From JAAURB01 sp049649525 (GTDB taxonomy: Bacteria > Cyanobacteriota > Cyanobacteriia > Cyanobacteriales > Microcoleaceae), in assembly GCA_049649525.1 (NCBI GenBank), contig JBARZE010000019.1, positions 105,370 through 169,369 of the forward strand: a stretch of 64,000 nucleotides of DNA, written 5' to 3'. This document shows, one piece after another, positions 48,546 through 58,187 of this stretch. The notes beneath the pieces were generated by a model, which was given only the letters and a program-made list of their open reading frames with translations, was not told the origin of the DNA and searched no databases. How positions within the stretch are numbered: position 1 is the first letter of the stretch; the number at the start of each line of letters is the position of its first letter. The translations under genes and the position numbers were made by a program.

Positions 48546-50915
48546 TTAGTTTTTATTGTGTTCACGAATGACTGAAAACCCACCAGTAGAAGATTTTTCG
48601 GCGGGGGGTTGGACTTGAAATGTGACTGTATCTTCTACCATTCCTTGCTTCACAGTCAGTGTCCATTCTCCGGGTTGCATTGTCCAAAACAAAGAAGATG
48701 CTGAAGAAGTAGAGATCTTTTCTTGGTTTAACCACCATTCCACAGGCTGCTGAGAGGAATGACTAATTTTAAACTCTAGTTGAGTCTTTTCATTCGGAAA
48801 AAACAGAAAATAATCATCCGTTTGAGGGGATAATATCTGCAATTGATTTGAGGTAAAATTAGATTGAGGTTGCCCGGATAGCCATTCATCATATTCTGGA
48901 GTTAATTGATTTGAATTAGCCGCTTGTTGATAGGCTTTAATATCTTGAGGATAGAGATATTCTAAGACAATTCCGGTTGAACAATTCTCGGTGGGACGTT
49001 GTCCGGTTGTTGCACAAATAGGTTGTTGAATTAACTCCGTTGGTAAGGGTAAATTCTGGGGTTCATTATTGCGATGAAGTTCTAATAATATCTGACTCCA
49101 AAGACGCGCTGCCCCCATGACTCCTGATACTTGTTTCATCGGTTTTCCATCAAAATTACCCACCCAAGTTGCGACAGTATATTGATGAGTAAATCCCACC
49201 GTCCAAGTATCCCGATAATCTGAAGAAGTCCCGGTTTTAACGGCAGCTTCAAAGGGTAGATTAAGCACAGAATCAACACCAAAAGCTGCTGCCCGCGCTT
49301 GAGAATCACTTAACATATGAGTAATTAATTTCCAGGCTTGTTGTTGATTGGGAGATGAATATAATAGAGTAGAATTGGCTTGGCATTCTGTTTGTTGTTC
49401 TAAATTTAGGGTGTTGCAGTCGAAGGTTATTAACGGTTTAAACTCTCCTTGATTTGCCAAAGTAACGTAGGCTTGGGCTAATTCCCATAAACTCACTTCT
49501 CCACTGCCTAAAGCGAGTCCTAAACCATAATGTTCTGGGGATTGATTTAAGTTCTGAAATCCGAGTTTTTGTAAATAATTTAAAAAGGTTGAAACGTCTA
49601 CTTTTTCTAATACACGAACAGCCGGAATATTTAAAGAGTTAGCCAGGGCAATACGGACGCGCACAGGACCTAAAAAAGTTTCACTATAATCAGTTGGGCT
49701 ATATAACTTTGCACCGGGAATGGCGTAATAGGTAGGAACATCCGCTAAAATTGTATTAGGACGAATAATTTCTTGTTCTAATGCCAATTGATATAAAAAA
49801 GGTTTAAGGGTTGATCCGGGTTGTCTTAGAGCTTGTATTCCGTCATTTTGACCGCTATTTTCTAAATCAAAATAATTGGGAGAGCCGACATAAGCGAGTA
49901 CTTCTCGGGTTTTGTTATCAATCACAATAGCGGCAGCATGATTTACATTTTTGGGGGATAACTGACTGACTATTTGCTGAACTTGATTTTCAACGAACTG
50001 TTGTAAGTTTCTGTCTAAAGTTGTTTGGATCTGTGGCGGCTTTTTTAACGGATTTGAATCTAATTTAGCTAACTCTGCCAGTTGTTGATTGACCCAAAAC
50101 AAAAAGTGTGGGGCTGCTATAATTCCTTGTTGACGAGATTGTAATTTAATTGATTCGTTATAAGCTTTTTCAGCCTGTGTTTTTGTAATATAATTATCCT
50201 CAATCATGCGATTAAGAATATATTGTTGGCGTTGTTTTAAGCCTTGCCAATTATTATAGGGATTTAAATCAGTTGGATCGTTAGGTAAAGCCGCGAGTAA
50301 ACTGGCTTGTGCTAAATTAATATCCTGGGCAGGAATAGCAAAATACGCCCGAGAAGCGGCTTCAATTCCGTATAGATTCCCTCCCATTGGTAGACGGTTA
50401 ATATAGGCTTGTAAAATCTCATCTTTATTCATTCCGGCTGTCAGTCGCCAGGATAACCAAACTTCTATTATTTTATAGTAAGCGGTACGAGGAGAAGGAT
50501 TTAACATCCGTGCCAATTGCATGGTAATAGTAGAGGCACCACTAACAATTTCTCCGGCTTGAATGGCTTCTAAAAGTGCGCGAGAAAGAGCAATACTATC
50601 TAATGCACCATGTTGATAATATCGCTTATCTTCTGCCGCAATAATGGCTTGAATAAAATAGGGCGAAACTCGTTGCAGGGGAATAACTGCGGTTTGATTT
50701 TGATTTTGACTGAGTAATGTTCCCAGGGGTAAACCATTGCGATCGCTCAATTCAACGGCTCGTTTTTGTTGTTGAATATCCGAGGAACGAATCGGTATAA
50801 AATAAGGGATTAGCCGCACTCCTATTCCGCTAAAAATAAGGAGTAATAAGAGTCGAAAAGAATAACTTTTCCACAGTAATTTAATCTGAGATATTGATAG
50901 AATCCTGAGTTTCAT
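48546..50915 (-). CDS. pbpC: Penicillin-binding protein 1C
   Basis: This bifunctional peptidoglycan synthase has a signal-anchor helix and then a GT51 glycosyltransferase domain (AAEDKRYYQHGALD with catalytic Glu, GASTITMQLARML). The transpeptidase domain has SxxK (GSTLKPF), SxN (ANSLN) and KTG (VKTGTSSDYRD). The C-terminal biPBP_C module (about the last 100 residues) is characteristic of PBP1C. It polymerises glycan strands on the periplasmic face. The frame extends upstream to a TTG at 50951, but the ATG at 50915 is preferred. Even so it overlaps the 3' end of the CDF gene by 35 bases, so the two are co-transcribed. No alpha-2-macroglobulin gene (the usual partner of pbpC) is adjacent. Confidence 0.9.
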   Translation of the reverse strand: MKLRILSISQIKLLWKSYSFRLLLLLIFSGIGVRLIPYFIPIRSSDIQQQKRAVELSDRNGLPLGTLLSQNQNQTAVIPLQRVSPYFIQAIIAAEDKRYYQHGALDSIALSRALLEAIQAGEIVSGASTITMQLARMLNPSPRTAYYKIIEVWLSWRLTAGMNKDEILQAYINRLPMGGNLYGIEAASRAYFAIPAQDINLAQASLLAALPNDPTDLNPYNNWQGLKQRQQYILNRMIEDNYITKTQAEKAYNESIKLQSRQQGIIAAPHFLFWVNQQLAELAKLDSNPLKKPPQIQTTLDRNLQQFVENQVQQIVSQLSPKNVNHAAAIVIDNKTREVLAYVGSPNYFDLENSGQNDGIQALRQPGSTLKPFLYQLALEQEIIRPNTILADVPTYYAIPGAKLYSPTDYSETFLGPVRVRIALANSLNIPAVRVLEKVDVSTFLNYLQKLGFQNLNQSPEHYGLGLALGSGEVSLWELAQAYVTLANQGEFKPLITFDCNTLNLEQQTECQANSTLLYSSPNQQQAWKLITHMLSDSQARAAAFGVDSVLNLPFEAAVKTGTSSDYRDTWTVGFTHQYTVATWVGNFDGKPMKQVSGVMGAARLWSQILLELHRNNEPQNLPLPTELIQQPICATTGQRPTENCSTGIVLEYLYPQDIKAYQQAANSNQLTPEYDEWLSGQPQSNFTSNQLQILSPQTDDYFLFFPNEKTQLEFKISHSSQQPVEWWLNQEKISTSSASSLFWTMQPGEWTLTVKQGMVEDTVTFQVQPPAEKSSTGGFSVIREHNKN

Positions 50916-51846
50916 AAGTAATTTTATCGGATTGGTAGCGGGGGGGTTCAAGATGAATTAAAATCCGCACAGGACTAAACTTTTGCTTCAGTTTTTCTTC
51001 TACAGATTCCGTAATAGCATGAGCTGTTTCTACATCTATTGCATCAACAACCATGTGCATTTCAATAAAAACTTGACGACCAATAATACCCCGTGAAGCA
51101 ATATCATGACAATTCGTAACACCCGGTACAGACATAGCAATTGATTTAATCGTTTCCGGCGCTATAGCCATTTCATCAACTAACCACGGCAAGTTTTCTT
51201 GCACAACTTCCCAACCACTACGAAAGACTAATAATGCCACGGGAAACGACAAAATTACATCTAAAATTTGCAGTTGAGGCAAATTCCAAAGGTTGCCTTG
51301 CCAAATCCCAATTAAACCTAAAATTACGGTGATTGTAATCCAAACATCACTCATGGTATGCTTGGCATCGGCGACTAATAAAGCACTGTTTAAACGTTGA
51401 CCCACTCGTCTTTCGTAATAACTGACAAATATATTAATTCCCAAAACAATCAATAAAATCCACAATTCTGTCGGAGTAATTTTAACGGGTTGATTTTCTA
51501 TGAAAAGTCGTTCAACTGCGTGACTAAAAATCTCGAAACAAGCAATTCCCAGAAAAACCGCAACCCCTAACGCACCGACTGCATCATATTTCTGGTGTCC
51601 ATAGGGATGTTCTCGGTCTGGGAAAGGGGAAGCAAATTGATTGGCGATTAGCCCTAGAATATTATTGGCACTATCTGTAATACTATGTAAAGCGTCGGCT
51701 AGCAAACTCAACGAACCACTCATCATGGCAACAACTGCTTTAATGAGCATCACCAATAGGTTTAAGCCTAAGGTAATGAGTAAGACTTTACGAACTTGAG
51801 AACGGTTATCGATTGCCACGAGTTCCTTAGAGTTGCTAGTGTACAA
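50881..51846 (-). CDS. Cation diffusion facilitator (CDF) metal transporter
   Basis: This protein of about 321 residues has six transmembrane helices and a cytoplasmic C-terminal ferredoxin-like domain (ending VRILIHLEPPRY). Metal-site motifs are HxxxD in helix 2 (LADALHSITDSANN, H54/D58) and HxxxD in helix 5 (ADAKHTMSDVW), the Zn/Co/Cd type rather than the DxxxD Fe/Mn type. GYHREHP-like DREHPYGHQKYD follows helix 2, as in many family members. It exports divalent metal in exchange for protons. The first codon of the frame is TTG, and the true start may lie a few codons further in. Its end overlaps pbpC. Confidence 0.9.
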   Translation of the reverse strand: MYTSNSKELVAIDNRSQVRKVLLITLGLNLLVMLIKAVVAMMSGSLSLLADALHSITDSANNILGLIANQFASPFPDREHPYGHQKYDAVGALGVAVFLGIACFEIFSHAVERLFIENQPVKITPTELWILLIVLGINIFVSYYERRVGQRLNSALLVADAKHTMSDVWITITVILGLIGIWQGNLWNLPQLQILDVILSFPVALLVFRSGWEVVQENLPWLVDEMAIAPETIKSIAMSVPGVTNCHDIASRGIIGRQVFIEMHMVVDAIDVETAHAITESVEEKLKQKFSPVRILIHLEPPRYQSDKITYETQDSINISD

Positions 51847-51901
51847 CGTTACTTTATCTTATGTATAACCTAATCACGAATGCTGTCTATTTTCTCTTGA
51901 A

Positions 51902-52453
51902 ATGCACCAGAGACTTCAATCAATTTTAACAACACTCGCCACCTGTTTTATCTCTACTGTGGTGATTTTACCGAACGCCGTCGCGGTACAATTTGACAAA
52001 ACCGAGGTTGAACAAGAACGATTTATTGCTATGGCGGTTCCTCGCGCTTTTGGCTATTCTTTGATTGTTTTAGAACAAATTTCGGATATTCAAGCCTGTT
52101 GGAGTGAACAGGGGGCTTCTCCGACGATGATTGATCCATTGTTGGTCAATTTTGATTTTACGGGAATTTGTGGACGCGCTACCGATAGTAATGGATACTC
52201 TGTGCGAATCGGAGAACAGGATTTATCCCTTAGCCACAGTTTAACCGTTCGCAGTGTGGACGATGAAATTTTCTTAGTCGCGACTTCACACAACGATGTC
52301 GAAACACCACCTATTGTTATTGGTCGTAGCTATGGTATCACTAACGGGTTTACCAAGATTATTTTAGAACCGGGTTGGCGCTTTACTAAACGCAGTTATC
52401 AAGGTAAAACGTTGGGTCATATTTATTTTACCTACGATCAATTACCGAATTAG
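51902..52453 (+). CDS. DUF3747 exported protein
   Basis: This 183-residue protein has a signal peptide (LTTLATCFISTVVILPNAVAV, cleavage after AVA). The body has FDKTEVEQERFIAMAVPRA, the Cys pair in IQACW and FTGICGRATDSNGYSVRIGEQDL, and the end HIYFTYDQLPN. I recognise these as the cyanobacterial DUF3747 family. A disulfide between the two Cys is likely in the periplasm. The function is unknown. It is divergent from the CDF gene. Confidence 0.85.
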   Translation: MHQRLQSILTTLATCFISTVVILPNAVAVQFDKTEVEQERFIAMAVPRAFGYSLIVLEQISDIQACWSEQGASPTMIDPLLVNFDFTGICGRATDSNGYSVRIGEQDLSLSHSLTVRSVDDEIFLVATSHNDVETPPIVIGRSYGITNGFTKIILEPGWRFTKRSYQGKTLGHIYFTYDQLPN

Positions 52454-52470
52454 ATAAAAGTAGAATTATT

Positions 52471-53466
52471 TTAATTAAGATTAGATATAACTACGCGATC
52501 GCCTCCTTTTTCAATGGCATTTTGCAACGCTTTATCTGCTTGATTAACTAATTTTTTAGGTTCAATCTGAGTTTCGGGAATTTGACTACTCATTCCTAAA
52601 CTGACTGTAATATTTTGAGTATCTGGAAGCCACAAAGAAAAAATATCCAACTGAGCAATTTCTGTGCGTATTTTATCCACCCATTGTAGAACTTCATCAA
52701 CAGATTTATTCGGTAAAAAAATAGCAAACCTAAAATCGCTGTAGCGTGCAACTAATTCTTTTGGGGGTTTAATCCGGCGGTTAATTGCCCAAGCAATTAG
52801 GCGTAAATTTTCTTCAATTATTGAACTTTCTAGACTTTTAATCTGATGTTCTAAATGATCAATTTCGCATAAAATCAAAGATAAAGTCTGCTGTTTCTTA
52901 GCCATGTCTTGCCAAATAAACATTAAGTATTCATCAAATCGTAAACGATTGGCTACATGAGTGACACTATCAAGATGAGCGAGGCGTTGTAACTCTCGGT
53001 TGGCTTTTTGTAATGCTAATTCTGCGGCGGCTCTGGCTTTAACTTCCTGTTGTAAACGAGTATTTTGTTGTTTCAGTTGTTGTTGAGTCCGTTGTAAGGT
53101 TAAATGAGTTTTAACTCTGACTAAAACTTCCTGAAGTTTTAAAGGCTTAGTCACATAGTCTACTCCTCCCACTTCAAAGGCTGTGACTTTATCTTTTTCA
53201 TTATCTAAAGCACTCAGAAAAATAATCGGAATCTCTTTAGTTTTAGCCTCAGCTTTTAGTTGAGTACAAACCTCATAACCGTTCATTTCTGGCATTCTAA
53301 TATCCAGTAAAATCAGATCCGGTGGCTCAGCTAAAGCAGAACGTAACGCCATTGTACCGTTAATCGCTTTGCGAACCTGATAACCTTCTTCTATCAACAT
53401 ACTGGATAAAATACGCAGGTTATTCGGAGTATCATCGACGATTAGAATATCAGTTTTTGAAATCAT
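52471..53466 (-). CDS. Response regulator with degenerate GGDEF domain
   Basis: Of 331 residues, 1-120 form a receiver with DD at 11-12, phospho-Asp in LILLDIRMPEMNGYE and Lys in YVTKPL. A coiled-coil linker (about 120-165) leads to a GGDEF-fold domain with LAHLDSVTHVANRLRFDEYL. The active-site loop reads RYSDFRF where GGDEF is expected, and the metal-binding DxD region is CEIDHLE. Synthesis of c-di-GMP is therefore unlikely; the domain may bind nucleotide or act as a signalling adaptor. It is PleD-like in layout. It lies 32 bases downstream of the photolyase gene on the same strand, so they may be co-transcribed. Confidence 0.88.
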   Translation of the reverse strand: MISKTDILIVDDTPNNLRILSSMLIEEGYQVRKAINGTMALRSALAEPPDLILLDIRMPEMNGYEVCTQLKAEAKTKEIPIIFLSALDNEKDKVTAFEVGGVDYVTKPLKLQEVLVRVKTHLTLQRTQQQLKQQNTRLQQEVKARAAAELALQKANRELQRLAHLDSVTHVANRLRFDEYLMFIWQDMAKKQQTLSLILCEIDHLEHQIKSLESSIIEENLRLIAWAINRRIKPPKELVARYSDFRFAIFLPNKSVDEVLQWVDKIRTEIAQLDIFSLWLPDTQNITVSLGMSSQIPETQIEPKKLVNQADKALQNAIEKGGDRVVISNLN

Positions 53467-53498
53467 ATTAAAAGTATATTTATCACGATCAACAATGC

Positions 53499-54926
53499 TT
53501 ATTTTTGTTCTTGATAAAGCTGTTTAAATTGACGTTGTTGCTGTTTATGATTAACAATGGGTTCGGGATAATCACAGGCTTCTCGATCTTCACTGGAAAT
53601 TTTACCCGTTACTAATGCTTCTGTTTCTAAGTTGCGTAATTCGGGTAACCATTGCCGAATATACTCCGCTTCTGGATCGTATTTTTGAGCTTGACTAGCG
53701 GGGTTAAATATGCGTAAGGGTTTGGGGTCCATTCCACTAGAGGCACTCCACTGCCACCCGCCATTATTTGATGATAAATCTCCATCTACTAAATGTTGCA
53801 TAAAGTATTTTTCACCCCATTGCCAATTAATGATTAGATCTTTGGTTAAAAAGCTCGCAACAATCATCCGACAGCGGTTATGCATCCAGCCAATTTCATT
53901 TAATTGTCGCATAGCAGCATCAACAATAGGGTATCCAGTTTTACCTTCACACCAGGCTTTAAAATATTCTTGATTATTCTCCCAAGGAAAATCTTTAAAT
54001 GTATCTCGATAGGGACCTTCTGCCAGTTTGGGAAAATGATACATGGCTTGTTGATAAAATTCTCGCCATGCTAATTCTTTTTGCCAAGTTTGAATATTAT
54101 TTCGGGTTTCATCACTGCGGCTATTATCCATCAATTCAATTGTTTTTTGCCAGACTGTACGAATTCCAATTACGCCAAATTTAAGGGCTGGACTCAGTTG
54201 AGATGTTGCTTCAGTATTGGGAAAATTTCGCTGTTCATCATATTCATTAATAGCGCGATCGCAAAACTCTTCTAAGCGTTCAATTGCCGCTTTTTCTCCC
54301 GGTTCTAAAATTAATTCTTCGTCCCACTCAAACCCTAATTCTTCTGCCGTGGGTAAATCTATCGTACCTGCATGTTCTGCATTTTCTTGTTCAGTTTTCG
54401 TTAAACCTTCCCCTGTTTTCTTAAAGGAGGGAACAGGCTTACTTTTTTCTTGATTGTTCCATTTCTTCCAATACGGTGTATAAACCTTATAAGGATCCCC
54501 CGCATTTGTAAAAATAGTATCAGGCGCGTGTAAGAGTTGATCCCAATATTTTTCTACTGTTATCTCTGCTGTTTCTAATATCTCTTGAACTTGTCGATCT
54601 CGTTGTTTTGCATAGGGTTCAACATCTTGATTCCAATAAACGGCTGTTGCTTCTAAAGATCCGGCTAACTTTGGAATAGCTTCTTCTGGTTTCCCTTTTA
54701 ATATTAACAGTTGACTGCCTTTTTCTTGATATTGTTCTTGCAGCTTTTCTAAGCAACCGATCAGATAAGTGATTCGCGCTGGTGCCACATCATCCCGCTC
54801 TATAATATTAGGATCAAGACAAAATACACCCACAACTTTTGAGCTTTTTTGACAAGCATGATAAAGCCCAATATTATCAGATATTCTTAAATCTCGACGA
54901 TGCCAAAATAAAATTAAATCAGACAT
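53499..54926 (-). CDS. phr: Deoxyribodipyrimidine photolyase
   Basis: This 475-residue class I cryptochrome/photolyase has an N-terminal antenna domain (LILFWHRRDLRISDN). The C-terminal FAD domain has WQKELAWREFYQ, YPIVDAAMRQLNEIGWMHNR, and then the run from NGGWQWSASSGMD to IFNPASQAQKYDPE. These residues and the Trp chain are typical of CPD photolyases that use a deazaflavin antenna in cyanobacteria. The enzyme splits UV-induced cyclobutane pyrimidine dimers using blue light. It is full length and transcribed toward the response regulator. Confidence 0.93.
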   Translation of the reverse strand: MSDLILFWHRRDLRISDNIGLYHACQKSSKVVGVFCLDPNIIERDDVAPARITYLIGCLEKLQEQYQEKGSQLLILKGKPEEAIPKLAGSLEATAVYWNQDVEPYAKQRDRQVQEILETAEITVEKYWDQLLHAPDTIFTNAGDPYKVYTPYWKKWNNQEKSKPVPSFKKTGEGLTKTEQENAEHAGTIDLPTAEELGFEWDEELILEPGEKAAIERLEEFCDRAINEYDEQRNFPNTEATSQLSPALKFGVIGIRTVWQKTIELMDNSRSDETRNNIQTWQKELAWREFYQQAMYHFPKLAEGPYRDTFKDFPWENNQEYFKAWCEGKTGYPIVDAAMRQLNEIGWMHNRCRMIVASFLTKDLIINWQWGEKYFMQHLVDGDLSSNNGGWQWSASSGMDPKPLRIFNPASQAQKYDPEAEYIRQWLPELRNLETEALVTGKISSEDREACDYPEPIVNHKQQQRQFKQLYQEQK

Positions 54927-55205
54927 AATAAGTGATTGATGATTTTAAAATATTTAATATTACTACTTTTCCGAATTACAATTTAAGAGATGAGACAATG
55001 ATACTTTAGTCTTTTTTTAGTCTCATATAGTAATCCGGCCAGGGTTTATAAAAAACTCTCTATCGTCTTCCCTCTGTGTCAAGAGTGCCTCTATGGTTCA
55101 CTAAAAAAGGTTTTCGCCTGGGATTTAGGAATGCTCTATTAGAGAGATTCGTTGATAATAAAGGCTGATAACTAGACTGAAATCCATCTTTTGATAGAAG
55201 TCAAT

Positions 55206-55754
55206 TTACCCTAAAAAAGGCTTAGCCAATAAAAAACTAGAAATAGATTTTGCATCAACGGGTTCCCCTGCTAAAATCGCCTGTTCTAATTCTTCGGGGG
55301 TCATTAATACAACATCAATATCCTCATCTTCATCTTGTGCGGGTGGTTTTTCTAGCTTTTCTAAATCTTGGGCTAAAAAGGCATAAATTATTTCATCAGA
55401 ATATCCGGGCGCTAATATAAATTGTCCTAAATTATGCCATTTATGAGCGCGATAACCGGTTTCTTCTTCCACTTCTCGTTTGATGGTAGTGGCTGGATCT
55501 TCATCTGGTTCAATAGTACCTGCCGGAAACTCTAAAGTCCGTCCTTGTATGGCAAAACGATACTGTCTCACCAACACCAATTTGCCCTCAGGAGTGACGG
55601 GAACCACCAACGCACCCCCCGGATGACGAATACATTCCCAGTCTCCCTCAGCGCCATTAGGCAGGCGTAAACGGTTGACATCAAAGTTAAATTTTCGCCC
55701 CCGATAAAATAAGCGGTTTTCTAGGATGCTGGGGGGTTCTGAACCGGGTTTCAT
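55206..55754 (-). CDS. NUDIX hydrolase (ADP-ribose pyrophosphatase type)
   Basis: This 182-residue protein has a complete Nudix box, GTIEPDEDPATTIKREVEEE followed by TGY (GX5EX7REUXEEXGU). Around it are the ADPRase-like strands VPVTPEGKLVLVRQYRFA and APGYSDEIIYAFLA, a set found in enzymes that hydrolyse ADP-ribose or similar nucleoside diphosphate sugars. It is cytoplasmic. It lies 33 bases downstream of folK on the same strand, so the two are probably co-transcribed. Substrate specificity is not certain. Confidence 0.9.
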   Translation of the reverse strand: MKPGSEPPSILENRLFYRGRKFNFDVNRLRLPNGAEGDWECIRHPGGALVVPVTPEGKLVLVRQYRFAIQGRTLEFPAGTIEPDEDPATTIKREVEEETGYRAHKWHNLGQFILAPGYSDEIIYAFLAQDLEKLEKPPAQDEDEDIDVVLMTPEELEQAILAGEPVDAKSISSFLLAKPFLG

Positions 55755-55787
55755 AGGCTGTAACGTGAGCAGTTTAACAGTAGCAGT

Positions 55788-56297
55788 TTAACAGTGCATT
55801 TTTTCGACTCCCGTACAGTCTACCGTTTCTCGGAGTTGTGCGATCGCTTTTTGGCTAATTGGATCGATCCAGTTGGGGGCAATTTCAGCTAAAGGCACTA
55901 AGACAAATGCCCTTTCTGTCATCCGGGGGTGAGGAATTTGTAGGGAAGGGGTCTCTAAAATGAGTTGATCAAATAATAGTAAATCTAAGTCTAAGGTTCT
56001 CGGCCCCCACTTTTGCCGCCGAACTCGGCCAAATTTAGCTTCTATTTTGAGTAAAATTTGCAGTAAAGCGTGGGCATTTTGCTCTACAGTATCATACTGA
56101 GGTTGAACAGTCAAAACCGCACAACCATTGATATAGTCGGGTTGAGGGGGGCCGACAGGGGCAGTTTGATACCAATTTGAATAAGATTTTACAGTAATTG
56201 CTGAGATTTTATCCAAAATGTCTAAAGCTGTCTTAACGGTACTTAGGGAGTCTCCCAGGTTACTACCGAGGGCGATGGCGGCGTTGATGGGTTTCAT
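55788..56297 (-). CDS. folK: 2-amino-4-hydroxy-6-hydroxymethyldihydropteridine pyrophosphokinase
   Basis: This 169-residue HPPK starts AAIALGSNLGDS and has KSYSNWYQTAPVGPPQPDYING. The catalytic signature RRQKWGPRTLDLDLLLFD contains the two metal-binding aspartates, and IPHPRMTERAFVLVPLAEI follows. It transfers pyrophosphate from ATP to hydroxymethyl-dihydropterin in folate synthesis. It is full length and followed by the Nudix gene. An FBT pterin/folate-type transporter elsewhere in the window (27791) is not linked. Confidence 0.95.
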   Translation of the reverse strand: MKPINAAIALGSNLGDSLSTVKTALDILDKISAITVKSYSNWYQTAPVGPPQPDYINGCAVLTVQPQYDTVEQNAHALLQILLKIEAKFGRVRRQKWGPRTLDLDLLLFDQLILETPSLQIPHPRMTERAFVLVPLAEIAPNWIDPISQKAIAQLRETVDCTGVEKMHC

Positions 56298-56342
56298 TGA
56301 TGTAATAGATGTTAATAGTCAACAAACTGAAACAGTTTACAG

Positions 56343-58166
56343 CTAAAATCTCTCTTTTTTCAATTGATAGCTTTCAGTCAATTTAACAATTTCATCGAAG
56401 CGAAAATCATTTGTCAGTTTCGTTAATTTATCAGATAAAGCAGAATATTCTTGAGGGATTTGCTGAATTAGTTTATAAGTTAATAGATCGCTACATTGAA
56501 TAGCAGAATCATACAGTTGTTCGATCCATTCTATCGGCATTACTTCTAATGTAGGTTGATTCAAAACCGATTGAGAGTTAGTATCCTCCTCAGTTTCTAT
56601 CCCATCGTCTGAATAAATATATTGCAGATTTAAAAACTTACCAATGGTTAGTAATAGATTTTCTTTCTGGAAAGGTTTTATGATTAAATCATCACATCCT
56701 ACTTCGATAATACTTTGTTTTTCTTCTTCAAATGCATGAGCTGTGATCGCAATAATAACAGGAGAAGAATTATCAATCATCGCTAAGGCTTTTATTTTTT
56801 GAGTCGCTTCATAACCATCCATCACCGGCATTTTCATATCCATCAAAATTAAATCCGGCTTCCAAACTAACCAATTTTCAATCGCTTCTTGACCATTCAT
56901 TGCTTCTTGAATTTCAAATCCAATTCGACTGAGTAAGTTGACAAGCAGTAAACGATTTTTATAATCATTATCAACCACTAATATTCGAGATTTTTTTTGA
57001 TTAGGGGCCAGTTGGAGAATAACTGGCTTTTCTTCTGTAGCGTTCTCTAAACTTATACTAATAACAGTTACAGGAATACTAAAATAGAATAGGCTACCTT
57101 GATTCAATTTAGAATTTACTTTGATTTCTCCACTCAGAAGTTGTACAAATTTTTGACTAATTGCTAATCCTAGTCCTGTTCCTTTATTTGTTTTAATACC
57201 ACTTTGAGTTTGCACAAAAGGCTGAAATAGATTATCAATTTCTTGGGGATGAATTCCTAAACCTGTGTCTTCTACTTCAAACTGAAGCCTCTTAGCAGAT
57301 GGATCATTATTCTCAGAATCGATAGCTTTTACTCTTAGGATTACATGACCGTTATCGGTAAATTTTATCGCATTGCTGAGGAGATTAATTAAAACTTGGC
57401 GCAATTTTTTTTGATCGGTTGATACACAGCAAGGAAGCCGATCATCTTTTTCAAATATAAGTTTTAATCCCTTTTGTTTGGCTTTCAGATATAGCATTTC
57501 TTGAAGGGAATTAAGAAAACTATATAAGTTAAATTCCTCAGAGCTTATAATAGTACGTCCTGCTTCAATTTTAGACATTTCTAAAATATCATTAATTAAG
57601 GTGAGCAGATGCTGACCAGATTGATGAATAATATTAGTATAATTTTGATGCTCTTTTGATAAACCTGACCCTTCAGACATTAAACTGGTGAATCCTAAAA
57701 TAGAATTTAGGGGAGTACGAAGTTCATGACTCATATTAGCTAGAAACTCACTTTTAGCTTGATTAGCCGCTTCAACTGTGGCCAGTTGTTCCGGTGTTTT
57801 TAAAGCCAAAAATAAAGGTAAAAGAGTAACTAATTCTAAAGCTGTATAGCAGGAAATAAGAGCCGTAAATGCTTGCTCTATTCCCGATAACCAATAAGCC
57901 GGATGCCAAAGTGTCCAAACATCTAATAAGTGTCCGACACCACAAGAAATAATAAATAATCCGAATAAGACAAAAACTTTTAAAAAAGGAAGATCTTTGC
58001 GCTTACAGACAAAAATAATTAGCATTATCGGAATTGAAAAGTAAGCAATGGCAATTAAAGCATCGCTGACAACATGTAACCAAATCAATGGCGTTTGCCA
58101 AAGATAGCAAGAGCCGTGAGGCATATATTGATTGGGTGAAAAGATGTTCTCTAGAAGTTTCCACAT
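56343..58166 (-). CDS. Ethylene-receptor-type hybrid histidine kinase
   Basis: It has about 607 residues from ATG 58166; the frame opens at a TTG upstream at 58187, and the following numbering counts from that TTG. Three N-terminal transmembrane helices carry the plant ETR1-like ethylene-binding pattern: D42 in SDALIAIAYFSIP and C82/H86 in SCGVGHLLDVWTLW. These are the copper-ligand Cys-x3-His and essential Asp of ethylene receptors. No GAF domain follows. HisKA comes directly (H154 in ANMSHELRTP), then HATPase (DTGLGIHP, GTGLGLAIS), then a receiver with LILMDMKMPVMDGYE and a short C-terminal tail with an HPt-unlike helix. It is probably a Cu-dependent ethylene or small-olefin sensor in the membrane, as in Synechocystis SynEtr1. 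No response regulator is adjacent. Confidence 0.88.
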   Translation of the reverse strand: MWKLLENIFSPNQYMPHGSCYLWQTPLIWLHVVSDALIAIAYFSIPIMLIIFVCKRKDLPFLKVFVLFGLFIISCGVGHLLDVWTLWHPAYWLSGIEQAFTALISCYTALELVTLLPLFLALKTPEQLATVEAANQAKSEFLANMSHELRTPLNSILGFTSLMSEGSGLSKEHQNYTNIIHQSGQHLLTLINDILEMSKIEAGRTIISSEEFNLYSFLNSLQEMLYLKAKQKGLKLIFEKDDRLPCCVSTDQKKLRQVLINLLSNAIKFTDNGHVILRVKAIDSENNDPSAKRLQFEVEDTGLGIHPQEIDNLFQPFVQTQSGIKTNKGTGLGLAISQKFVQLLSGEIKVNSKLNQGSLFYFSIPVTVISISLENATEEKPVILQLAPNQKKSRILVVDNDYKNRLLLVNLLSRIGFEIQEAMNGQEAIENWLVWKPDLILMDMKMPVMDGYEATQKIKALAMIDNSSPVIIAITAHAFEEEKQSIIEVGCDDLIIKPFQKENLLLTIGKFLNLQYIYSDDGIETEEDTNSQSVLNQPTLEVMPIEWIEQLYDSAIQCSDLLTYKLIQQIPQEYSALSDKLTKLTNDFRFDEIVKLTESYQLKKERF

Positions 58167-58187
58167 AAAGCAAAGAAGCAGTGACAA

